In this document: piece after piece, positions 26,194 through 36,017 of the stretch
Layout: each line of letters starts with the position of its first letter
Numbering within the stretch: position 1 is the stretch's first letter
Source of the DNA: Galbibacter sp048266365
GTDB taxonomy: Bacteria > Bacteroidota > Bacteroidia > Flavobacteriales > Flavobacteriaceae
Length of the DNA stretch: 64,000 nt
Assembly: GCF_048266365.1 (NCBI RefSeq)
Contig: NZ_JBLWZP010000001.1
Coordinates: forward strand, 310,001-374,000
Direction of reading: 5' to 3'
Program-made: the position numbers and the translations under genes
The notes under the pieces: model-generated
Seen by the model: only the letters and a program-made list of their open reading frames with translations
The model's database searches: none
What the model was told of the DNA's origin: nothing

Positions 26194-26223
26194 AACCGGA
26201 AGATGTTGGCGCATTTCCCGGTT
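26194..26223 (+). promoter_or_regulatory. Leader hairpin before susC of locus 1
   Basis: AACCGGAAGATG pairs with CATTTCCCGGTT around a six-base loop, leaving one bulged C and one G-T pair. It ends 54 bases before the susC ATG. A second hairpin with the same architecture precedes the other complete susC in this window. A short reading frame (ATG at 26203) also starts inside the stem. No T-run follows, so it is not a simple terminator. Confidence 0.6.
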
Positions 26224-26277
26224 ATAATATTTGATTTAAAATGAGAGTATGTTCAATCACTAAATCTAAACAAAAAT

Positions 26278-29200
26278 ATGAAAAATTATGTTTTCACTAA
26301 GCTTTCCGATTCCGGAAGGCTTTATAAGGACGGATTAGGACTAAAACTTGCAGCAGTTTTAGTATTGGTAGCCCTTGCTAATGCTCATGCAGCTACAGAT
26401 AGCCCACGGTTATCTCGCAAGAGCATTCAACCAATTCAAATATCCACACAGCAGGAAACAATTACAGTAACAGGTACCGTTTCGGAAGCCGGAACGAGCA
26501 TGCCTATTCCGGGAGTGAATATATTGGAAAAAGGTAGCACTAATGGTGTGATGACCGATTTCGACGGGAATTATTCCATTGAGGTTTCCAAGGAAGCTAC
26601 TTTGGTGGTGAGCTATATTGGTTTTGCGACACAGGAAATACAAGTTAATGGACAGACCACAATTTCTATAAAGCTTGATGTAGAAACACAAGCTTTAGAT
26701 GAGGTTGTTGTGGTCGGTTATGGTACACAAAAGAAGGTTAATCTTACGGGAGCAGTGAGTTCTGTTGACGGAGAGACACTTAATCGACGTCCGGTGACGA
26801 ATTCTGCTTCCATGCTACAGGGTCAGGTTCCGGGTCTTAGAGTAGTACAGAATTCGGGAGAACCCGGTAATGAAGGCCTGTCAGTGAGAATACGTGGGCA
26901 AGGTACCTTTAGTGGAGCCGGTTCAAACCCTTTGGTGCTGATCGATGGAGTTGAAGGAAGTCTAAATAGTATTGATCCTAATAATATAGAGAATGTATCA
27001 GTGCTTAAGGATGCAGCTTCAGCCTCTATTTATGGATCACGTGCGGCAAATGGAGTTATTTTAGTGACCACAAAAAAGGGTAAAGGTGAGGGTGTTAATG
27101 TGGAGTATAACTTGAACACATCAATTCATACACCAACCAAACTATTTGATCTTATTACCAATTCAGCTGAATACATGGAGCTATGGAATGAGGCCAAGCA
27201 AAACACCGGAATTACTTCGGGCTTATATCCCCAATCTGAAATAGACTTGTATCGCAATGCGACAGATCGCGTGAGGTATCCAAATGCTGATTGGATGGAT
27301 ACAGTCTTTAACCCTGCTTTTGTACAATCCCACCATTTGAGTATCAACGGTACCAAAGGAGATACTAATTATAATTTATCTCTTGGTTATGTTGACCAAC
27401 CAGGTGTGATGATAGGATTTGACTATCAGCGCTACAACGTTCGTTTTAATTTTGGTTCACAGATCAATGATAATATTAAATTCGGGACCAATCTTGCATT
27501 GAAAAAAGGAGATCGAAGTGCACCCAGACAAGGGGCTTCAGATTTGTTTCTTTCTACCCTGTCTCAGGCACCGACCTACTCACCGCGATTAGCGGATGGA
27601 CGCTACTCATATAAGGCGTATGATTTTGAGGCTAATAATAAGAATCCGGTTGCCATTGTGGAGAATAACGCCCTAAGAAATACGGTTGATTATACCGTGA
27701 ATGCTCAAGGATGGGTGGATATAAACTTTACAGATAACCTGAACTGGTACACTAAAGTGGCTATTGTAGCAGATTTTGAAAAATGGAAAGACTGGAGACC
27801 GCAAGTCCCGCTTTATAATTTCCATAGTGGAGAATTTGCAACTAATCTCGATGTTGGAGGCAGTGGATTAACAGTTAATGATGGCCAGAATATCTATACA
27901 AACCTTTTTTCGTATTTAAAATTCGAAGAAACTTTAGCAGAACATCATAACCTTACCGCTCAAATTGGGTATAGTCAGGAATATAACGAAAACCAATATC
28001 TCCAAGGTTATAGGCGAGATTATGCCGGGAATAACCTGACCGAACTCGATGCAGGAAGCCCTGCAATACAAAATGCATACGGTTCGACCTACGAATGGGC
28101 GTTACAATCTTTTTTCGGTCGATTGGGCTATGACTTTAAACAACGATATCTTGTAGAGTTCAACTTGCGATATGATGGGACTTCACGTTTGCACCAAGAT
28201 AAGCGCTGGGGGGCATTCCCTTCAGTTTCAGCAGGTTGGAGAGTTACAGAAGAGCCTTTTATTCAAAATGCAAATATAAATTGGCTAAATAATTTGAAAA
28301 TACGAGGATCTTACGGTGAGTTGGGAAATCAAAATATAGGAGACTATCCTTATCAAGACATCCTTGCATTTACCGGGAACTATCCCTTTGATAATACCAA
28401 TCTGACTTCAGGTGCTGCGCAATTAGCGCTTTCCAATCAAAATATAATGTGGGAGACTACCAAAATCACAGATATCGGTATTGATATAACAGCCTTTAGG
28501 GGACTGGATATTACCTTTGATTGGTATAAGAAAACAACCACAGATATTTTAAGAGGTTCCCAATTAACCGGGATTGTTGGTCTGAATGCACCGACAGTAA
28601 ATAGCGGGACGATGGAAAACACAGGCTTAGAGCTAAGTCTGCAATACAGAAATATCGTGCAGTCCGGAGTTTTTGAAGGCTTGTCATATAATGCCAGCTT
28701 TTATGTCGATAAGTTCAAGAATGAACTAGTTGATTTTGGAGCTCAGGAAATCTCAGGTACGGTAGTTAATGAAGAAGGCCGGCCTTGGAATACTTTCTAT
28801 ATGTTGGAATGGGATGGCATATTTCAAACCCAGGCTGAGGTGGATGCCGCACCAAAACAATATAATGACAATACACAACCCGGGGATCTGCGGTTTAAAG
28901 ATCAAAATGGGGATGGGGTGATTAATGATGATGACCGAACCTATTTAGACGGGCAATATCCTGATTTTGAATATTCATTCAACTTTAGTTCCAGTTGGAA
29001 GAATTTTGATTTTTCGTTCTTCTTCCAAGGAGTTGAAGGTAGAAAAATTTTCGTAAACAATTGGGGGATTCAACCTTTTGTTCAGGGATCGCCTCCGACT
29101 ACACATTGGAGAGACAGATGGACAGAGGAGAATCCTTCGACAACAATGCCTAAAATTTACTGGGGGTTTAATGCTCCTGATAAAATTCGAAGAAATTCGA

Positions 29201-29439
29201 GCTATTATCTGCAGGACGCTTCATATTTACGTTTAAAAAACATCACATTGGGATATAGCCTTCCTGATGAAGTGATTCAGCGGTTGAACATTAAGAAACT
29301 ACGTTTGTATGTTTCAGGGGATAACTTATTAACATTCACAAATTATTTTGGCCTTGATCCTGAAAGGGGTGGTAGTGGGAATTTCCTAAACTATCCACAA
29401 AATAAAGTTTATTCACTTGGTCTGAATATCATATTTTAA
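26278..29439 (+). CDS. SusC-type TonB-dependent outer-membrane transporter (locus 1)
   Basis: The 1053-residue protein has an unusually long N-terminus before its signal segment (LKLAAVLVLVALANAHA). A carboxypeptidase-regulatory-like domain follows (VTGTVSEAGTSMPIPGVN, FDGNYSIEV), then the TonB plug with the TonB-box-like EVVVVGYGTQ and DAASASIYGSRAANGVILV, and a 22-strand barrel ending in NKVYSLGLNIIF. It lacks an STN domain, so sigma/anti-sigma signalling through it is unlikely. It should import oligosaccharides with the SusD lid encoded ten bases downstream. Confidence 0.95.
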   Translation: MKNYVFTKLSDSGRLYKDGLGLKLAAVLVLVALANAHAATDSPRLSRKSIQPIQISTQQETITVTGTVSEAGTSMPIPGVNILEKGSTNGVMTDFDGNYSIEVSKEATLVVSYIGFATQEIQVNGQTTISIKLDVETQALDEVVVVGYGTQKKVNLTGAVSSVDGETLNRRPVTNSASMLQGQVPGLRVVQNSGEPGNEGLSVRIRGQGTFSGAGSNPLVLIDGVEGSLNSIDPNNIENVSVLKDAASASIYGSRAANGVILVTTKKGKGEGVNVEYNLNTSIHTPTKLFDLITNSAEYMELWNEAKQNTGITSGLYPQSEIDLYRNATDRVRYPNADWMDTVFNPAFVQSHHLSINGTKGDTNYNLSLGYVDQPGVMIGFDYQRYNVRFNFGSQINDNIKFGTNLALKKGDRSAPRQGASDLFLSTLSQAPTYSPRLADGRYSYKAYDFEANNKNPVAIVENNALRNTVDYTVNAQGWVDINFTDNLNWYTKVAIVADFEKWKDWRPQVPLYNFHSGEFATNLDVGGSGLTVNDGQNIYTNLFSYLKFEETLAEHHNLTAQIGYSQEYNENQYLQGYRRDYAGNNLTELDAGSPAIQNAYGSTYEWALQSFFGRLGYDFKQRYLVEFNLRYDGTSRLHQDKRWGAFPSVSAGWRVTEEPFIQNANINWLNNLKIRGSYGELGNQNIGDYPYQDILAFTGNYPFDNTNLTSGAAQLALSNQNIMWETTKITDIGIDITAFRGLDITFDWYKKTTTDILRGSQLTGIVGLNAPTVNSGTMENTGLELSLQYRNIVQSGVFEGLSYNASFYVDKFKNELVDFGAQEISGTVVNEEGRPWNTFYMLEWDGIFQTQAEVDAAPKQYNDNTQPGDLRFKDQNGDGVINDDDRTYLDGQYPDFEYSFNFSSSWKNFDFSFFFQGVEGRKIFVNNWGIQPFVQGSPPTTHWRDRWTEENPSTTMPKIYWGFNAPDKIRRNSSYYLQDASYLRLKNITLGYSLPDEVIQRLNIKKLRLYVSGDNLLTFTNYFGLDPERGGSGNFLNYPQNKVYSLGLNIIF

Positions 29440-29449
29440 AGCGCGTATT

Positions 29450-30919
29450 ATGAAAAAATATATCATTTATAGTTTTTTGGTTTTCATCGTCCTTGGAATG
29501 GGAAGTTGTGAAACTGATTTTTTAGACAAGAATCCTTTAGATAAATTATCTTCTTCTGAGTTTTGGAAATCAAAATCAGATTTTGACATGGCTTTAGCAG
29601 CTGTGTACTCGAGTACTCAAGGTGGAGGAGGGATAATTTCTTATGGAATGCCGAACTGGGATGTACTTACAGATAATGCTTACGGGCAACATAATTACTG
29701 GGGAAGTCAGACTTTTGTACAGGGAAACATTTCACCTGCTACCGGTGGATACATCACTGATATGTATGATACCTGTTATAACGGGATCACTCGCGTGAAT
29801 ATATTTCTAAAGCAGCTCGCTAATTATCAGGGGACAGATATAAACGCAGAAACTAAATCTAAATACGAAGCTGAAGCTAAATTTATTCGAGGGTACTACT
29901 ATTATCTTTTATATTTTAGCTATGGTGCTGTTCCAATAACCACCGAGCCCCTTAATTTGGAAAATCAAATTCAACCCAAATCCCCTGCCCAAGAAGTATT
30001 GAATCAAAGTTTGTCTGATATTGATTTTGCGATTGCCAATCTATCACAATCGCTTTATCCGGACAATGCGGGTCATGCGGTAAAGACATCGGCGCAGGCT
30101 TTAAAATTACGTGTGCTTATGTATACGGCCTATGATCAGACCGGTTCACCAAACACTGAGATTTTAACGCAGGCAAGGGATCTGGCCTTAGAAATCATGA
30201 ATTCAGGCTATTCGCTTGATCCAACTTTTGAGAATGTGTTTAGAGACGGTACACAAGAAGATAGTGGGGAGATTATGTTTTCTATTAAATTTTTGGCACC
30301 GGATAATTCAACACCAATGGATCAGTGGTATGGAGACTGGTTGGTTGTCAGCCCGCTTCAAAACTTAGTTGATGATTTTGAAGAAGGCGATTTGCGATAT
30401 GAGAAATCCATTTTTGAAGATATCATCGATATCAATGGGAATATTCATTCTCCTTCCAATGATGATCCTACCGGTTATGGTCTTAAAAAATTCTTGAGCC
30501 CTGGTTTGATGCCTTACGGGTATTCTACCCAAAGCCAGCAAGACTGGGTGATGTTGCGTTATGCTGAGGTATTGTTATCTTATGCTGAGGCGCAGAACGA
30601 AATTGTGGGGCCTGATCAATCTGTTATTGATGCTGTGGATGCCATAAGAGAACGCGCAGATCTGCAAGGACTTGCGGATGGACTGAACAAGGAAGAGATG
30701 AGAGCGCAAATACGGCACGAGCGACGAATAGAATTTGCTTTTGAAGGAATGCGCTATTACGATCTGAAGCGTTGGAGAATTGCCGATGAGGTTTTAAATA
30801 ATGTAACCGACGGTGTGCTCTCGTACCACTTTGAAGATCGTTTTTACTTGTGGCCGTTACCTCAAACTGAAATCGATAAAAGTCAGGGTGTATTGGAACA
30901 AAATCCGGATTATTTATAG
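29450..30919 (+). CDS. SusD-like glycan-binding lipoprotein (locus 1)
   Basis: The 489-residue product has a lipobox (VLGMGSCETDF) and the SusD/RagB pattern: LDKNPLDKLSSSEFW, an N-terminal helical TPR-like scaffold (AEAKFIRGYYYYLLYFSYG) and the C-terminal signature RHERRIEFAFEGMRYYDLKRW with NPDYL at the end. It forms the surface lid of the SusC transporter and helps select the glycan. The gene follows susC by ten bases and precedes GH95 by 37 bases, so all are likely co-transcribed. Confidence 0.95.
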   Translation: MKKYIIYSFLVFIVLGMGSCETDFLDKNPLDKLSSSEFWKSKSDFDMALAAVYSSTQGGGGIISYGMPNWDVLTDNAYGQHNYWGSQTFVQGNISPATGGYITDMYDTCYNGITRVNIFLKQLANYQGTDINAETKSKYEAEAKFIRGYYYYLLYFSYGAVPITTEPLNLENQIQPKSPAQEVLNQSLSDIDFAIANLSQSLYPDNAGHAVKTSAQALKLRVLMYTAYDQTGSPNTEILTQARDLALEIMNSGYSLDPTFENVFRDGTQEDSGEIMFSIKFLAPDNSTPMDQWYGDWLVVSPLQNLVDDFEEGDLRYEKSIFEDIIDINGNIHSPSNDDPTGYGLKKFLSPGLMPYGYSTQSQQDWVMLRYAEVLLSYAEAQNEIVGPDQSVIDAVDAIRERADLQGLADGLNKEEMRAQIRHERRIEFAFEGMRYYDLKRWRIADEVLNNVTDGVLSYHFEDRFYLWPLPQTEIDKSQGVLEQNPDYL

Positions 30920-30956
30920 ATTCATTGGAATGTATATTGAAACAAAAATGTAGAAA

Positions 30957-33362
30957 ATGAAAATACAAATAAATACATTATTATTTGCCATTTCTCTTTT
31001 TCAAATAGGCTTTGCTCAGGATAATTTAAAACTCCGGTACGAGCGCCCAGCCGAAATGTGGGAAGAGTCAATACCACTGGGCAATGGTCGTTTAGGGCTT
31101 ATGCCCGATGGAGGAATATCACAAGAGAAGCTCGTATTGAACGAGATTACGCTGTGGTCCGGCGGGCCACAGGATGCTGATGATCCAAATGCCATTAAAC
31201 ACCTTCCCGAAATACGAAGATTACTATTTGCGGGTAAAAACAGTGAAGCCGAAGCTCTGATGTATAAAACATTTGTGAGCAAAGGTGCCGGTAGTGGTCA
31301 AGGAAATGGTGCGAATGTGCCTTATGGTAGTTATCAAATTTTAGGAAACCTTCATTTGGATTACGACTTACCGGAAAAGGTCGAAAACTATAGCCGTGAG
31401 TTAGATATTTCCAATGCAGTAGCCTCCACCAGCTTTGAGATTAACGGTGTAACCTATAAAAGGGAATACATCACCAGCTTTTCAGATGATGTGATCCTCA
31501 TTAAGCTGACCGCAAGTCAGCCGGGAAATATTTCATTTGATCTGCACTTGGACAGGCCTGAAAGGTTCACCACGACAACCAAAGGGAAGGAACTTCAAAT
31601 GCGTGGGCAATTGAATAACGGTACAGACGGAAAGGGAATGAAATATGCGGTAAACCTAAGAGTTATTCCCGAAGGAGGAGCCTTAGAAGCTACAACGAGC
31701 TCTCTCGAACTTGAAGGTGCAAATTCAGCCTTGATATTAATTTCTGCAGCCACCGATTACAAGGATTCAGAATTTGAGAACACCGTAACTGAGGTGCTGG
31801 ACGTAGTTGCAAAAAAGGCGTATAAAAAGGTAAAGCAAAAGCATATTGAGTTTTACAAAAACATGTTTGACAGAGCTACCTTAGATCTGGGAACAAATCC
31901 CAAAGCTGAAGCTCTGCCGATAATAAAGCGTCTTGCACAATTTGCGCAAACTAAAAATGATCCCGGACTGGCAGAACTGTACTTTCAGTTTGGTCGTTAT
32001 TTGGCAATTTCAAGTACCCGACCGGGCTTGTTGCCTCCCAACCTACAGGGGTTGTGGGCCAATACCTTGCAAACTCCTTGGAATGGTGACTATCATTTAG
32101 ACGTAAATATTCAAATGAACCATTGGCCTTTAAATGTTGCCAATCTTCCCATGCTGAACGAGCCCTATTACGAGTTAATAAAAGGTCTTGTCGAGCCTGG
32201 GGAAAAAACTGCAAAAACCTATTACAATGGAGATGGCTGGGTGGCGCACGTGATTACAAATATTTGGGGCTATACTTCTCCGGGAGAACACCCCTCATGG
32301 GGAGCAACTAATTCCGGTTCAGGATGGCTCTCCCAAATGTTGTGGAGGCATTATGTATTTACACAAGACAGGCAATACCTAGAGAAAGTGTATCCTATTT
32401 TAAAGGGTTCCGCACAATTTTACAACAGTACCTTGATTGAGTATCCTGAAAAGGACTGGCTGGTAACAGCACCCTCTAATTCTCCGGAAAATTCATTTCG
32501 ATTGCCTAATGGGAAAACCGCTCATGTGACTATTGCTCCAACAGTGGACAATCAGATTATAAGAGCCCTATTCCAAAATGTAATTACGGCTTCTGAGATC
32601 TTAAACACCGACAAAGAGTTCAGAAAAGAGCTAGAGCGCGATATTGTAAAACTACCTCCTAACCAAATCTCAAGTGAAGGACGTCTGATGGAGTGGATTA
32701 AAGAATATCAGGAACCGGAACCGCATCATCGCCATGTTTCACATCTTTGGGGACTTTATCCGGGTAATGAAATCAGCCTTAGCAAAACTCCTGAGTTGGC
32801 CCGAGCAGCAGAGAAAACCTTAATCAAGAGGGGTGATGTGAGTACGGGCTGGTCATTAGCTTGGAAAATTAACCTCTGGGCGCGACTTGGCGATGGAGAA
32901 CGGGCGTATAAGCTGTTTGGCGATTTGCTCAAGCCCGTAACTGAAACCGGATTTAATATGACCGATGGCGGTGGAACCTATCCGAATTTATTTTGCGCCC
33001 ATCCACCCTTTCAAATTGATGGAAATTTCGGTGGTACCGCCGGTATCGCTGAGATGTTAATTCAAAGCCATGAGGGGTTTATTAATTTTCTACCGGCACT
33101 CCCCAGGGCATGGGGGAATGGCAGTTATAACGGTTTGCGAGTCCGAGGTGGAGGTGAAGTAGAGGTGTCATGGGAAAAGGGTGAGGTGGTCAGTGCTCGG
33201 CTCAGGGCTACAACAAAAAACACTTTTAAGATTAAAATACCGCATACCATTAAGAGTTATACCATAAGTAATAAGCCAAAACAACGAATCGCAATTGATG
33301 CAAAATTTATCACCCTTGACCTTGAGCAAGGAGATCAAGTTCGGTTTTTTACGGTACTCTAA
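30957..33362 (+). CDS. GH95 alpha-L-fucosidase / alpha-L-galactosidase
   Basis: The 801-residue protein has a signal peptide (LLFAISLFQIGFAQ) and the GH95 layout: an N-terminal beta-sandwich (PAEMWEESIPLGNGRLG, LNEITLWSGGP) and an (alpha/alpha)6 barrel. Conserved barrel motifs are DYHLDVNIQMNHWP, VTAPSNSPENSF (Glu511, the likely general acid), RHVSHLWGLYPG and FQIDGNFGG. The family inverts alpha-1,2-L-fucosides, and some members prefer alpha-L-galactosides; sequence alone does not decide. Next to GH110, removal of an alpha-1,2-fucose beside an alpha-1,3-galactose is a reasonable guess. No lipobox is seen, so it is probably periplasmic. Confidence 0.93.
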   Translation: MKIQINTLLFAISLFQIGFAQDNLKLRYERPAEMWEESIPLGNGRLGLMPDGGISQEKLVLNEITLWSGGPQDADDPNAIKHLPEIRRLLFAGKNSEAEALMYKTFVSKGAGSGQGNGANVPYGSYQILGNLHLDYDLPEKVENYSRELDISNAVASTSFEINGVTYKREYITSFSDDVILIKLTASQPGNISFDLHLDRPERFTTTTKGKELQMRGQLNNGTDGKGMKYAVNLRVIPEGGALEATTSSLELEGANSALILISAATDYKDSEFENTVTEVLDVVAKKAYKKVKQKHIEFYKNMFDRATLDLGTNPKAEALPIIKRLAQFAQTKNDPGLAELYFQFGRYLAISSTRPGLLPPNLQGLWANTLQTPWNGDYHLDVNIQMNHWPLNVANLPMLNEPYYELIKGLVEPGEKTAKTYYNGDGWVAHVITNIWGYTSPGEHPSWGATNSGSGWLSQMLWRHYVFTQDRQYLEKVYPILKGSAQFYNSTLIEYPEKDWLVTAPSNSPENSFRLPNGKTAHVTIAPTVDNQIIRALFQNVITASEILNTDKEFRKELERDIVKLPPNQISSEGRLMEWIKEYQEPEPHHRHVSHLWGLYPGNEISLSKTPELARAAEKTLIKRGDVSTGWSLAWKINLWARLGDGERAYKLFGDLLKPVTETGFNMTDGGGTYPNLFCAHPPFQIDGNFGGTAGIAEMLIQSHEGFINFLPALPRAWGNGSYNGLRVRGGGEVEVSWEKGEVVSARLRATTKNTFKIKIPHTIKSYTISNKPKQRIAIDAKFITLDLEQGDQVRFFTVL

Positions 33363-33383
33363 AGAAAATTCAATATTGAAGTA

Positions 33384-33420
33384 TTGGAATAGCGTATAGT
33401 GTTTTTATATGCTATTCCAA
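33384..33420 (+). repeat. Stem-loop between GH95 and GH110 genes
   Basis: TTGGAATAGC (33384-33393) pairs perfectly with GCTATTCCAA (33411-33420), and the arms extend inwards with TATA. It is followed by a mixed T-rich stretch, not a clean T-run. It may act as a weak terminator or processing site that lowers expression of the last gene of the locus. Confidence 0.55.
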
Positions 33421-33542
33421 TTGCTTCTGTTTTGAACAGAGCAACATACAACCCAGCTCTAAGATTGAAGCTCAACTTGTATACATGTTCAATCAAATTG
33501 AAGCTTGAAACAACAAGTCCAACATTATTAATCCAAAAAGTT

Positions 33543-35414
33543 ATGAAGACGAATTCTGTTTACAGCTACCCTTTAATTTGGATCGTGCTCATTTTATTTT
33601 TAACAGCAGGTTCTGAGTTAAAAGCTCAAACAATCATAGACCTCAAAGATTACGGTATTGTACCCAATTCCTTTGAAAATGCTTCTCATGCGCTAGTGCG
33701 AGCAATAGCGGATGCAAAGAAAGAAAAAAACGCAGTGATCCGCTTTCCCGGGGGTCGAATAGATTTATGGCCTCAAGGCACCAGAAGTAAGGAATACTTT
33801 GTGTCCAACACCACAGAGGCAGACAGTTTAACTAAGGTGAAGTCGGTTGGTATTTTACTTGATAATATGCATAATATCACCCTGGAAGGGAATAATACCC
33901 TTGTCATGATTCATGGAAAAATGGTACACCTGGCCATTGACAACAGTAGTGGAATTAAGGTAAAAGATCTCCAGTTTGACTATGAAAGACCAACGATGTC
34001 TGAGATGGAGGTATTAGAATTGAATGATAATGCTATTACAGTGCGCGTACATAAAGATTCCAAGTACTGGATGGAAGAAGATAAAGTTAGTTGGTATGGG
34101 CAGGGGTGGAAGGCCAAAAAAGCCAATATGCACTTAATAATTTATCGCCCTTCTTTAGAGACGATGTATTATGGCGATTACACATTTTTAGCCAATGGAA
34201 AGGCCGCTGAAATTGCCCCAAATACCTTAAGGTACACCGGGGACTTTTCTAACGTTAAATATCGAGTAGGAGATATACTGACCTTTCGTGATGTTTATAG
34301 AGATTATTTAGGGATATTAAATCATTTTTCAAATGATATATCTTTTAAAAATATCCAGATACATTATATGCACGGTATGGGAATGGTAAGCCAGTTCTCA
34401 AAAAATATTCATATTGATAATTTTATCGGAAAACCTAGAGATGATTCCGGACGTACTATTGCAGCCTTTGCTGATTTCTTACATTTCTCAGGGTGTTACG
34501 GTGAAATTACAGTAGAAAACAGTTTGTTTTCAGGATCTCATGATGACGGTATTAATGTCCACGGCACGCATCTTCGAGTGATATCGCATAAGGACAATAC
34601 CATTAAAGTTCGATTTATGCATCATCAAACCTGGAATTTGATGGCTTTTGAGCCGGGAGACTCCATTGGTCTTGTGAATAACAAGACTCTAATTGTTTAT
34701 GATTTTGCCAAAATAAAGAAGGTTTCCAAAATTAATCCAAGAGAACTGGAACTCACCCTAGATCGCCCTGTTTCTGAAGAATTAAGAGAAGGACATGTTG
34801 TGGAGAATCTCACAAAAACTCCTAAGGTGACCATTAGAAATAACCGATTTGAACATACCAATACTCGAGGTATTCTGATGACAACCCGAAAAAAAGTACT
34901 GATTGAAAACAATACCTTTTTCAGAACCGGAATGCATGCTATATTGATTGCAGATGATGCGAATTCCTGGTATGAGTCCGGACCTGTTACAGATGTAACC
35001 ATCCGTAATAACAAATTCGTCGAGTGCGGCTATAATTCTTTTCCAAATACTTACCCTATAGCAATTATGCCTGAAGCAAAAGAGTTTGCAGAAGATAGGT
35101 ATGTACATTCCAATATTCATATTACAGATAATGAATTTTCCCTATTCGCACCACCGCTACTCTTTGCCAGAGCAACAAAAAAATTAACTTTTGAAAATAA
35201 TCACATTACAGGTCAAGCTACCAAAGATTTTCCTTTGAGCGAAAAGCCCATGTTTTTCTTAGAGCATTGTGCTAATGTAGATATTGTAAACAATCAATTC
35301 GATACACAGTTTTCAGAAAAAAACATACAGTTAGAGCATATGCAAAAAGGACAATTAAAGTACAGACCTAAAAGGCCTTTTAAATTAATTGAAAGTGTTC
35401 ATAAAATGGAGTAA
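33543..35414 (+). CDS. GH110 alpha-1,3-galactosidase
   Basis: I start at ATG 33543, where a signal peptide begins (PLIWIVLILFLTAGSELKAQ); the open frame extends 48 codons upstream without signal-like sequence. The 623-residue product is a right-handed beta-helix enzyme with GH110 hallmarks: IKVKDLQFDYERPTMSE, the aspartate pair Asp334-Asp335 in SGSHDDGINVHGTH, and FVECGYNSFPNTYPIAIMPE. The family inverts terminal alpha-1,3-linked galactose, as in blood-group B or linear alpha-Gal structures and some algal galactans. The branched- versus linear-substrate preference is not readable. It is the last gene of the locus. Confidence 0.9.
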   Translation: MKTNSVYSYPLIWIVLILFLTAGSELKAQTIIDLKDYGIVPNSFENASHALVRAIADAKKEKNAVIRFPGGRIDLWPQGTRSKEYFVSNTTEADSLTKVKSVGILLDNMHNITLEGNNTLVMIHGKMVHLAIDNSSGIKVKDLQFDYERPTMSEMEVLELNDNAITVRVHKDSKYWMEEDKVSWYGQGWKAKKANMHLIIYRPSLETMYYGDYTFLANGKAAEIAPNTLRYTGDFSNVKYRVGDILTFRDVYRDYLGILNHFSNDISFKNIQIHYMHGMGMVSQFSKNIHIDNFIGKPRDDSGRTIAAFADFLHFSGCYGEITVENSLFSGSHDDGINVHGTHLRVISHKDNTIKVRFMHHQTWNLMAFEPGDSIGLVNNKTLIVYDFAKIKKVSKINPRELELTLDRPVSEELREGHVVENLTKTPKVTIRNNRFEHTNTRGILMTTRKKVLIENNTFFRTGMHAILIADDANSWYESGPVTDVTIRNNKFVECGYNSFPNTYPIAIMPEAKEFAEDRYVHSNIHITDNEFSLFAPPLLFARATKKLTFENNHITGQATKDFPLSEKPMFFLEHCANVDIVNNQFDTQFSEKNIQLEHMQKGQLKYRPKRPFKLIESVHKME

Positions 35415-35510
35415 AACAATTGTTATTATGCTGTATAAAACACTTGGGGAATGAACGATTAAATGGAATTTTAATTCTTTGGAACGAGTCATCGATAAAA
35501 ATATTCAAAA

Positions 35511-35547
35511 GGGAAAAGGTAATAATGCGGTTTAAGTCATTATTACC
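35511..35547 (-). terminator. Terminator of the PIN toxin operon
   Basis: GGTAATAATG (35518-35527) pairs perfectly with CATTATTACC (35538-35547). Read on the minus strand it is followed by TTTTCCC. It lies about 40 bases past the toxin stop; it could also stop plus-strand read-through from GH110. Confidence 0.65.
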
Positions 35548-35585
35548 TCCATATTTTTGGTAGCTCCGAACAAGGGAACGTTTTG

Positions 35586-36017
35586 TCATTTACTCACTTT
35601 TTTTCTCATTTTCAGAAAATTCAAAGGTGTCATTACAGCGATTGATGAATTTCTATAATCTTTTATATATCTAGTAATTATTACATCCAAATCTTTAATT
35701 GTCAATGCAGACGAATATTGAACAGAATCTTCATAAGCCGAGAAATTGTTTTTTAAAGCTTGGATAATTTCCTTTTTGGTCGTCCCAACAATTTCTGTCA
35801 TTTCAGTTAATAACTCAACAACTTCAATCGTTTTTTTGTGTCCTAAAAGCCTTCTAACGATATAGTAAATGTTATTAATGCTGATAGCAGACAAATACAG
35901 TTTTACATTTCCTTGTTCATTAAGCTCAAAAATTTCACTTGCCGGGTTCGCATGAGGTTCTCTGTCTGTGAAAAAGTCAATGACTACATCCGAATCTACA
36001 AAAAGTTTATATTCCAT
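35586..36017 (-). CDS. PIN-domain toxin of a type II toxin-antitoxin pair
   Basis: The 143-residue protein is a PIN-domain ribonuclease of VapC type. The acidic centre is visible as FVDSDVVIDFF at the N-terminus and DLDVIITRYIKDYRNS near the C-terminus, the usual place for the third and fourth acids. The phrase TPLNFLKM closes the domain. It is translated together with its antitoxin: its ATG lies 11 bases inside the upstream gene. Targets are unknown; VapC toxins usually cut tRNA or rRNA. Confidence 0.88.
   Translation of the reverse strand: MEYKLFVDSDVVIDFFTDREPHANPASEIFELNEQGNVKLYLSAISINNIYYIVRRLLGHKKTIEVVELLTEMTEIVGTTKKEIIQALKNNFSAYEDSVQYSSALTIKDLDVIITRYIKDYRNSSIAVMTPLNFLKMRKKVSK

Larger units (their letters stand above)
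24700..26277. other. Long non-coding stretch before locus 1
   Basis: About 1.6 kb without an intact gene. It contains the dnaB terminator, two related long palindromes, a decayed IS3-type transposase tail, very AT-rich DNA from about 25650 to 26180, and a hairpin just before susC. No regulator gene for locus 1 (such as a hybrid two-component system or AraC protein) is found here. Confidence 0.7.
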
